NCBI GenBank assembly: GCA_018055565.1
Contig: JAGPHI010000095.1
Span: 1-5,229 of the forward strand
Direction: 5' to 3'
From: Oscillospiraceae bacterium
Lineage (GTDB): Bacteria > Bacillota > Clostridia > Oscillospirales > Ruminococcaceae
DNA: 5,229 nt
The notes beneath the pieces are model-generated. The model saw only the letters and a list, made by a program, of their open reading frames with translations, searched no databases and was not told the DNA's origin. The position numbers were made by a program, and so were the translations under genes. Positions within the stretch are counted from its first letter, which is position 1; each line of letters begins with the position of its first letter. Shown here one piece after another: positions 1 to 4,321 of this stretch.

Positions 1-107
1 CAGTGGGCAGCACGGGCTTATCCACAGGCCCGCATTTGCATTTTGAAATCCACATCAACGGCAAATGTGTAGAGCCCTCTTATGCAATTGTTTTGGATCA
101 ATTATGA
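1..107 (+). CDS. M23 family (LytM-type) metallopeptidase, C-terminal end only; SpoIVFA-like by context
   Basis: Reading from base 3, an open frame of 34 codons ends at TGA 105-107. It encodes the signature end of an M23 peptidase domain: a G-S-T-G-x-S-T-G-P-H-L-H-F-E segment, then I-x-I-N-G-K and V-x-P. The H-L-H pair (bases 33-41) is the conserved motif that supplies a zinc ligand and the catalytic histidine in active M23 enzymes, so this part of the active site is intact. The rest of the gene lies upstream of the window, so any N-terminal membrane anchor, LysM domain or first zinc motif cannot be judged. The stop overlaps the next gene's start as ATGA. An M23-domain protein directly before an M50 protease matches the spoIVFA-spoIVFB arrangement, in which the M23-like membrane protein holds and regulates the protease. 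The family call is firm; the SpoIVFA role is inferred from the neighbour. Confidence 0.85.
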   Translation, partial: VGSTGLSTGPHLHFEIHINGKCVEPSYAIVLDQL

Positions 108-670
108 CGGGAAATTATGTGCTGACGCTCGCTTGCTTGGCAAGCGGATTATTGTTTGACCCAAACGGTTTTTTACGCATGGTTTTAGTAAGCTCGCTTT
201 TACATGAAAGCGGGCATGTTTTGGTTTATTGCCTGTTTCGGCATCGCTTGCCGCCGCTACAATTTTGCGCGGGCGGCATTTCTATGGGAGAACTGTATTT
301 ATTACCGGCAAAGCAAGAACGGGTTTTGGCGCTTGCAGGGCCACTAGCCAATTTTATTGTTGCGTTTTTTGTTTATTTGTTAATTTTACGCCATGCCGCA
401 TATGGCCTATATTTTTTTATGGCTATCAATCTTTGCGTAGGATTTTACAATCTTTTGCCATTTGGCGTTTTAGATGGTGCCAGAATCTTGAAAAGCCTTG
501 TTCCTACATGTAAGGAACATTTACTTTACACAGTACAAAAGTGCTTACTGGCAGTGTTTTTTGTGCTATGTGCAGTTTTGCTTTTTACACAAGAGCTTTC
601 ACCATATGGCCGCGTGGCCATCGTGTTAGCGCCGATATATCTTTTGTTTTGTGAGCTTTCGGCAAAATGA
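104..670 (+). CDS. Compact M50 site-2 protease family protein, SpoIVFB-like
   Basis: This is a 188-residue polytopic membrane zinc metalloprotease. HESGH (residues 34-38) is the HExxH zinc and catalytic motif. N116-L-L-P followed by L-D-G (123-125) is the second family motif, which supplies the third zinc ligand (Asp124). L-A-G-P-L-A-N (77-83) is also typical. Hydrophobic segments lie at about 5-18, 73-95, 102-119, 146-162 and 170-183. An ATG 39 bases further upstream is open in the same frame, but the start at 104 is preferred because it forms an ATGA overlap with the M23 gene and drops a poor leader; no clear Shine-Dalgarno precedes it, which suits translational coupling. SpoIVFB cleaves pro-sigma-K in the mother cell during sporulation in Bacillus, where the protein is about 290 residues with a C-terminal CBS domain. 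Here the protein ends soon after the last hydrophobic segment, so no CBS domain is present. It could instead be a general site-2 protease with another substrate. Confidence 0.85.
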   Translation: MTGNYVLTLACLASGLLFDPNGFLRMVLVSSLLHESGHVLVYCLFRHRLPPLQFCAGGISMGELYLLPAKQERVLALAGPLANFIVAFFVYLLILRHAAYGLYFFMAINLCVGFYNLLPFGVLDGARILKSLVPTCKEHLLYTVQKCLLAVFFVLCAVLLFTQELSPYGRVAIVLAPIYLLFCELSAK

Positions 671-677
671 TGTTGCG

Positions 678-696
678 GCAAATTGCTTTTATTTGC
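678..696. repeat. Short inverted repeat between the M50 gene and the radical SAM gene
   Basis: GCAAAT (678-683) and ATTTGC (691-696) are perfect inverted copies separated by 7 bases. No T-run follows (the next bases are AAAATC), so this is not an intrinsic terminator. The repeat overlaps the proposed -35 box and the start of its spacer, so it could be an operator, but a 6-base repeat in AT-rich DNA is easily due to chance. Confidence 0.3.
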
Positions 697-711
697 AAAA
701 TCATGTAAAAT
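683..711 (+). promoter_or_regulatory. Candidate sigma-A promoter for the radical SAM/DUF2344 pair
   Basis: A -35-like TTGCTT (683-688) and a -10-like TAAAAT (706-711) are separated by exactly 17 bases. The -10 matches the consensus at 5 of 6 positions, the -35 only at 3 of 6. Transcription would begin at about 718. The 110-base gap before the next start codon, larger than the other gaps inside gene pairs here, supports a separate transcription start. Readthrough from the protease pair remains possible because no terminator is visible between them. Confidence 0.45.
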
Positions 712-720
712 ATATACGTC

Positions 721-736
721 TTGCCTGAAAAGGCGA
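721..736 (+). promoter_or_regulatory. GAAA-loop hairpin at the 5' end of the radical SAM gene leader
   Basis: TTGCCT (721-726) and AGGCGA (731-736) pair over six positions (one G-U) around a GAAA tetraloop. The hairpin would lie within a few bases of the predicted transcript start. Hairpins at this place often protect an mRNA 5' end. There is no T-tract, so it is not a terminator. The structure is read directly from the sequence; any function is inferred. Confidence 0.35.
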
Positions 737-780
737 AAAACAGTAAGCACGTCTGGTGCCGAAAAGGAATGGTATACAAA

Positions 781-2622
781 ATGGATGAACGTTTAAAAGC
801 GGCTCTTGCAATGGTGCAAAAGCCCGGTAGATACACTGGTGGCGAACAAGGCTGTGTAATAAAAAGCAAAGAGGCGCTTGCTTTGCGCTTTGCGTTTTGT
901 TTTCCCGACACCTATGAAGTGGGCATGTCGTTTCTCGGCATGAAAATTTTGTACGAGATATTGAATGCACAGCCCGATATTTGGTGCGAGCGTGTGTTTA
1001 TGCCGTGGTTAGACATGAAAAAAGAGATGGAATCCCGCGAGATTCCCTTATATGGCATTGAAAGCAAGGATGCCATTTCCGCCTTTGATATCGTGGGCTT
1101 TACCTTGCAGTATGAGCTTTCCTATACCAATATTCTCGCGATGCTGGACATGGCACACATCCCGCCTTTATCCGCGCAGCGCGGCGAGGAATGGCCGCTG
1201 ATTATTGCGGGCGGCCCTTGTGTTTGCAATGCCGAGCCGCTTGCAGATTTTTTTGACGTGATGCTTTTGGGCGAGGGCGAGGAGCAGCTGCTTGCAGTAT
1301 GCAACGCCGTGATTGCATGCAAAAACGCACATTGCACAAAAACGCAAACATTACAGCGCCTTTGTGAAATAGAGGGCGTTTATGTGCCTGCATTTTACGA
1401 GGTGCTTTATCATGAGGATGGCACCATCAAGAGCATTCAAGCCAAAAATGGCGCGCCAAAGCGCGTGCATAAGGCAATTATTAAAGATATGAACACACAG
1501 CCCTTACCCACGCATTTTGTGGTGCCGATGATTGGCGCTGTGCACGATCGTGCTTCTATCGAGGTGCTGCGCGGCTGTGTGCGCGGCTGCCGCTTTTGTC
1601 AGGCGGGCTTTTTATATCGCCCCATGCGCGAAAGAGATGTAACGCTTTTGAATGAAGCGGGCAGGGCGCTTTGCGATAATACAGGCTATGAAGAAATTTC
1701 GCTTACCTCGCTTTCCACCAGCGACCACAGCAATTTAGAGCCGCTTTTAGATGAGCTTTTAAGCTGGACGCCAAACGAGCATGTCAATATTTCGCTGCCG
1801 TCCTTGCGCATTGACAATTTTTCGCAAAGCTTATTAAACAAGGTATCAAAGGTGCGCAAAAGCGGCCTTACCTTTGCGCCCGAGGCGGGCACACAGCGCC
1901 TGCGCGATGTAATCAATAAAAATGTGACAGATGAAGAAATCGAGCGCACATGCACCATTGCATTTGCTTCGGGCTATACCTCTGTAAAGCTGTATTTTAT
2001 GCTGGGGCTACCCACCGAAACGCTGGAGGACATTGCGGGCATTGCAGATACGGCACAGCGCATCGTAAATTTGTATTACGACAATCCGGACAAGCCCAAA
2101 GGCAAAGGCGTGCAGGTGTCTATTAGTGTGGCGTGCTTTGTGCCAAAGCCCATGACGCCGTTTCAATATGTGCCGCAAGACACGCAGGAAAGCATGGCGC
2201 AAAAACAAAAATATCTTTTGCAGTGCGTAAAAAGCCGCAAAATCAGCGTAAGCTATCACGACAGCAAAACCAGCTTTTTGGAGGCGGTTTTTGCAAAAGG
2301 GGATAGGCGCTTATCCAAAGCCCTGTTAGAGGCATATCGGCGCGGCTGCTATTTTGACAGCTGGAGCGAGCAATTCCATTTTGATACATGGATGTCGGTG
2401 TTTGAAGATTTAGGCATTGACACCGCCTTTTATGCCAATCGCGCCATTTCGTTTGACGAAATTACCCCCTGGAGCCATTTGGACTACGGCGTGGACGAAG
2501 CCTTTTTGCAGGGCGAATACCAAAAGGCCATTGCGGCTGCGGTTACCCCGCCGTGCAATCGTCAATGCAGCGGCTGCGGTGCCAATAAAATGATGGGAGG
2601 TGCGTGTTTTGATTACCGTTAG
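781..2622 (+). CDS. B12-binding-domain radical SAM protein (TIGR03960-type family)
   Basis: This 613-residue protein is predicted to be a cytosolic radical SAM enzyme of unknown substrate. The N-terminal part (about 1-230) fits the cobalamin-binding-like domain of this family: K-P-x-R-Y (14-18), F-P-D-T-Y-E-V-G-M-S (41-50), A-G-G-P-C (143-147) and G-E-G-E-E (164-168). I see no DxHxxG motif, so B12 binding is not proven. The radical SAM core holds C-x3-C-x2-C at Cys266, Cys270 and Cys273, which binds the 4Fe-4S cluster, followed by L-S-T-S-D-H (311-316), F-A-P-E-A-G (365-370) and L-G-L-P-T-E-T (408-414). The C-terminus carries another cysteine set (592, 596, 599, 609). In-frame TTG 721 and ATG 769 also exist. 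The start at 781 gives the M-D-x-R-L beginning I expect for the family. TTG 721 would sit almost at the predicted transcript 5' end, and 769 has no space after AAAAGG. That AAAAGG (762-767) lies 13 bases before 781, a weak spacing. The gene overlaps its DUF2344 partner by 14 bases. Confidence 0.92.
   Translation: MDERLKAALAMVQKPGRYTGGEQGCVIKSKEALALRFAFCFPDTYEVGMSFLGMKILYEILNAQPDIWCERVFMPWLDMKKEMESREIPLYGIESKDAISAFDIVGFTLQYELSYTNILAMLDMAHIPPLSAQRGEEWPLIIAGGPCVCNAEPLADFFDVMLLGEGEEQLLAVCNAVIACKNAHCTKTQTLQRLCEIEGVYVPAFYEVLYHEDGTIKSIQAKNGAPKRVHKAIIKDMNTQPLPTHFVVPMIGAVHDRASIEVLRGCVRGCRFCQAGFLYRPMRERDVTLLNEAGRALCDNTGYEEISLTSLSTSDHSNLEPLLDELLSWTPNEHVNISLPSLRIDNFSQSLLNKVSKVRKSGLTFAPEAGTQRLRDVINKNVTDEEIERTCTIAFASGYTSVKLYFMLGLPTETLEDIAGIADTAQRIVNLYYDNPDKPKGKGVQVSISVACFVPKPMTPFQYVPQDTQESMAQKQKYLLQCVKSRKISVSYHDSKTSFLEAVFAKGDRRLSKALLEAYRRGCYFDSWSEQFHFDTWMSVFEDLGIDTAFYANRAISFDEITPWSHLDYGVDEAFLQGEYQKAIAAAVTPPCNRQCSGCGANKMMGGACFDYR
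2595..2600 (+). promoter_or_regulatory. Ribosome binding site that sets a TTG start for the DUF2344 gene
   Basis: GGGAGG lies inside the last codons of the radical SAM gene, 8 bases before TTG 2609. The other in-frame candidates fit worse: GTG 2600 overlaps the site itself, and ATG 2624 lies 23 bases downstream of it. The site therefore favours TTG 2609. Confidence 0.7.
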
Positions 2623-3253
2623 AATGTGGTTTACCAAATTAGACGAAGCTGCATATATTTCCCTTTTGGATTTACAGCGCGTGATGGGGCGTGCTTTAAA
2701 GCGCGCGCGCATACCGGCGTGGTATTCGCTGGGTTTTAACCCGCATGTTTATCTCACGTTTGCGGCGCCTTTGGCACTCGGGCATGAAAGCATGGTGGAA
2801 TCTATGGATTTCAAAACCGAGGACGAAAACTTTGATTTTGCAGCGGCAAAAGACGCGCTTGCGGCGTCTATGCCAAATGGGATGCAGGTGCTTTCGCTTG
2901 TGCCCGCCGTGATGGCGGCCGATAAAATTGCTTTTGCAGAATACGAAATCTCGTGGAGCGCAGCACACGCGGCATTGATGCAAACTGCGATAGAATCCTA
3001 TAATGCGCTGGCTGAAGCCCCCGTGCAGAAAAAAACAAAGCGCGGCATGAAAACCATAAACCTGAAAGAGTATGTAAAGGATATGGCCATTACAAGCGGC
3101 AAAACAACACTGTTGCTGCCTGCCGGCAATGTGCTCAACATCAATCCCGAGCTGCTGCTGGTGTTCCTGCACGGCCTCGGCGGCGCGCCTTATGAAGAAG
3201 CGCGCGTTTTGCGCACCAAGCTTTTAACAAAGGATATGGAAACGTTTCAGTAA
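2609..3253 (+). CDS. DUF2344 / TIGR03936-type radical SAM-associated protein
   Basis: A 214-residue soluble protein of the family that accompanies, and in some genomes is fused to, the B12-type radical SAM protein encoded just upstream. Family features are clustered at the N-terminus: a short beta-strand start (I-T-V-R-M-W-F-T-K), I-S-x-L-D-L (17-22), a basic stretch R-A-L-K-R-A-R-I-P (28-36), then Y-S-L-G-F-N-P-H (39-46) and A-P-L-A-L-G (53-58). The family usually reads I-S-H-L-D-L; here the histidine is replaced by leucine (residue 19). The biochemical role is not established; the tight pairing implies that it works with the radical SAM enzyme, perhaps as a substrate-binding subunit. TTG was chosen because of the GGGAGG 8 bases upstream and because the resulting N-terminus fits the family. 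The 14-base overlap with the upstream gene suggests coupled, near-equimolar translation. The C-terminal third is less conserved and shows no motif I recognise. Confidence 0.88.
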   Translation: MITVRMWFTKLDEAAYISLLDLQRVMGRALKRARIPAWYSLGFNPHVYLTFAAPLALGHESMVESMDFKTEDENFDFAAAKDALAASMPNGMQVLSLVPAVMAADKIAFAEYEISWSAAHAALMQTAIESYNALAEAPVQKKTKRGMKTINLKEYVKDMAITSGKTTLLLPAGNVLNINPELLLVFLHGLGGAPYEEARVLRTKLLTKDMETFQ

Positions 3254-3300
3254 TCAAAGCCCAATACTTGCAAATTCTTTTATAAAGATATAGCGGTTAT

Positions 3301-3341
3301 CACATCCTATAAAGGAGTGCAGCAATTTCATAGGGCGTGTG
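3301..3341. repeat. Imperfect inverted repeat 1 in the gap after the DUF2344 gene
   Basis: CACAT-CCTAT (3301-3310) pairs with ATAGG (3330-3334) and GTGTG (3337-3341): ten base pairs, one of them G-U, with a 2-base bulge (3335-3336) and a 19-base loop. No T-run follows, so it is a poor intrinsic terminator. It may act as a 3' end stabiliser for the upstream mRNA or as part of a small RNA; neither is shown by the sequence. Confidence 0.4.
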
Positions 3342-3344
3342 TAA

Positions 3345-3396
3345 GCGCATAAACTGCATCCATGCATCCTAAAAACACATGCAGTATCCGCTGCGC
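3345..3396. repeat. Imperfect inverted repeat 2 in the gap after the DUF2344 gene
   Basis: ACTGCAT (3353-3359) and ATGCAGT (3379-3385) form a perfect 7-base-pair stem around a 19-base loop. An outer arm GCGCA (3345-3349) / TGCGC (3392-3396) closes it across unequal interior loops (3 and 6 bases). It begins 3 bases after repeat 1 ends. No T-tract follows. This stretch, with repeat 1, is the only structure I see between the DUF2344 stop and the rpsB promoter; 3254-3300 holds nothing recognisable. Confidence 0.4.
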
Positions 3397-3428
3397 ACAA
3401 ATTTTGCTGCAAAACTGTAAATTGATGC

Positions 3429-3457
3429 TTGCATTACAATTTAAAATATGATATACT
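3429..3457 (+). promoter_or_regulatory. Candidate sigma-A promoter for rpsB-tsf, with extended -10
   Basis: TTGCAT (3429-3434) and TATACT (3452-3457) are 17 bases apart. TATACT matches the consensus at 5 of 6 positions and is preceded by TG one base away (3449-3450), giving the extended -10 form TGnTATACT, which compensates for a -35 with only 3 of 6 matches. The AT-rich spacer also fits. Transcription would begin at about 3464, leaving a leader of about 100 bases. This is the strongest promoter-like sequence in the window and stands where the S2/EF-Ts operon needs one. Confidence 0.65.
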
Positions 3458-3473
3458 TGTTCGGCAATACGCA

Positions 3474-3531
3474 CGCATTGCATTGGCGGCCTGTGCCCGA
3501 AAGGGTGGCTATGTCCATATATGACAATGCG
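3474..3531 (+). promoter_or_regulatory. Foldable rpsB leader RNA, possible autoregulatory site
   Basis: CGCATTG (3474-3480) can pair with CAATGCG (3525-3531) over 7 base pairs. It encloses a hairpin in which 3488-3491 pairs with 3507-3510 and 3495-3498 pairs with 3503-3506, with a 3-base bulge (3492-3494) and a GAAA tetraloop (3499-3502). A second copy of CATTG (3481-3485) offers an alternative pairing of the outer arm. The rpsB Shine-Dalgarno at 3550-3555 lies outside the fold, although the outer arm takes in the first base of a second GGAGG (3531-3535). S2 represses its own operon through a leader in E. coli; a similar role here is inference, and I do not recognise this fold as a named RNA family. 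Confidence 0.4.
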
Positions 3532-3573
3532 GAGGAAAAAACAAATATTAGGAGGAAATTATTATGGCAGTAG
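3511..3573 (+). CDS. Possible 20-codon leader ORF overlapping the rpsB start (tentative)
   Basis: ATG 3511 opens a 20-codon frame that ends at TAG 3571-3573, past the rpsB start at 3564, in another reading frame. A Shine-Dalgarno-like AAAGGG (3500-3505) lies 5 bases before it, inside the loop and 3' arm of the leader hairpin. The peptide would be polar and charged (rich in E, K, N and R), with no run of one amino acid that would suggest attenuation. Its stop downstream of the rpsB start would allow coupling or interference between the two frames. An ORF this short can easily be chance, so it is listed for checking only. Confidence 0.15.
   Translation: MSIYDNAEEKTNIRRKLLWQ
3550..3555 (+). promoter_or_regulatory. 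rpsB ribosome binding site
   Basis: A full AGGAGG lies 8 bases before ATG 3564, near-ideal spacing. It is unusual in being preceded by a second GGAGG at 3531-3535 that has no start codon at working distance; that one might serve as a ribosome standby site or simply be relict. Confidence 0.9.
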
Positions 3574-4292
3574 TATCTATGAAGCAGCTTCTCGAGGCAG
3601 GCCTACACTTTGGTCACCAAACAAGACGTTGGAACCCCAAAATGGCGCGTTACATTTTCACCGAGCGCAATGGTATTTATATCATTGACTTGCAGAAAAC
3701 CGTGAAAAAGCTGGACGAGGCTTACAATTTTGTGCGCGAGATTTCCAGCCAGGGCGGCAGCATCCTGTTTGTCGGCACCAAAAAGCAGGCACAGGATTCT
3801 GTAAAAGAAGAGGCCGAGCGTTGCGGCATGCACTTTGTGAATGCGCGTTGGCTGGGCGGCATGCTCACCAACTTCCGCACCATTCGTCACCGTATCGACC
3901 GCATGGAGCAGCTGAAGAGAATGCGCGAAGACGGCACGTTTGATATGCTTCCGAAAAAAGAAGTTATCAAGCTGGAGCTTGAAATCGAAAAATTAGAGAA
4001 ATTCTTGGGCGGCGTGAAAGATATGAACAAGCTGCCTAAAGCAATGTTTATTGTGGACCCGCGCAAAGAGCGTATCGCTGTTGCCGAGGCTATCAAGCTG
4101 AACATCCCCATTGTGGCGATTGTTGACACCAACTGCGACCCCGATGAAATCGACTATGTCATCCCTGGCAATGACGACGCGATTCGCGCCGTTAAGCTGA
4201 TTGCGGGCGCAATGGCCGACGCTGTGCTTGAGGGCCGTCAGGGCGAACAAAATGCAGCCGCTGCCGATGTGCAGGAAGCAATTGCTCAATAA
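3564..4292 (+). CDS. rpsB: 30S ribosomal protein S2
   Basis: A 242-residue protein, normal length for S2, complete from start to stop. S2 is a late-assembling protein of the small subunit that sits between head and body and is needed for S1 binding in bacteria that have a full-length S1. Recognised signatures, in order: [13 protein letters not shown] (15-27), I-D-L-Q-K-T (41-46), F-V-G-T-K-K-Q-A (69-76), [12 protein letters not shown] (93-104), a charged coiled-coil-like region (about 112-150), I-V-D-P-R-K-E (163-169), V-D-T-N-C-D-P (187-193) and I-P-G-N-D-D-A (200-206). The last 20 or so residues are an alanine- and glutamine-rich tail, variable in this family. It leads the rpsB-tsf operon from its own promoter, with only 29 bases before tsf and no terminator between them. 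No unusual residues were noticed. Confidence 0.98.
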   Translation: MAVVSMKQLLEAGLHFGHQTRRWNPKMARYIFTERNGIYIIDLQKTVKKLDEAYNFVREISSQGGSILFVGTKKQAQDSVKEEAERCGMHFVNARWLGGMLTNFRTIRHRIDRMEQLKRMREDGTFDMLPKKEVIKLELEIEKLEKFLGGVKDMNKLPKAMFIVDPRKERIAVAEAIKLNIPIVAIVDTNCDPDEIDYVIPGNDDAIRAVKLIAGAMADAVLEGRQGEQNAAAADVQEAIAQ

Positions 4293-4321
4293 TTAATATA
4301 GAGATAAAAGGGGTAACAAAA

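Noticed and set aside
65..103. In-frame upstream ATG that would extend the M50 protease by 13 residues
   Set aside because: It would overlap the M23 gene by 43 bases, has no ribosome binding site and adds a non-family leader; the ATGA start at 104 is simpler.
671..720. Intrinsic terminator after the M50 protease gene
   Set aside because: The 6-base inverted repeat is AT-rich and is followed by A-rich rather than T-rich sequence.
721..780. TTG 721 as start of the radical SAM protein
   Set aside because: It lies within a few bases of the predicted transcript start and inside a hairpin, with no ribosome binding site, and the extra 20 residues do not fit the family N-terminus.
2699..2710. Short alternating GC tract as a possible slippage or phase-variation site
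   Set aside because: It has only a few dinucleotide units, lies in a conserved basic segment of the DUF2344 protein, and the frame is intact; ordinary codon use explains it.
2696..3172. 158-codon minus-strand open frame opposite the DUF2344 gene
   Set aside because: Very high His, Cys and Arg content typical of an antisense shadow; no family features.
3362..3451. 29-codon ORF in the gap before rpsB
   Set aside because: No ribosome binding site, composition unlike the neighbouring genes, and it runs across repeat 2 and the predicted rpsB promoter.
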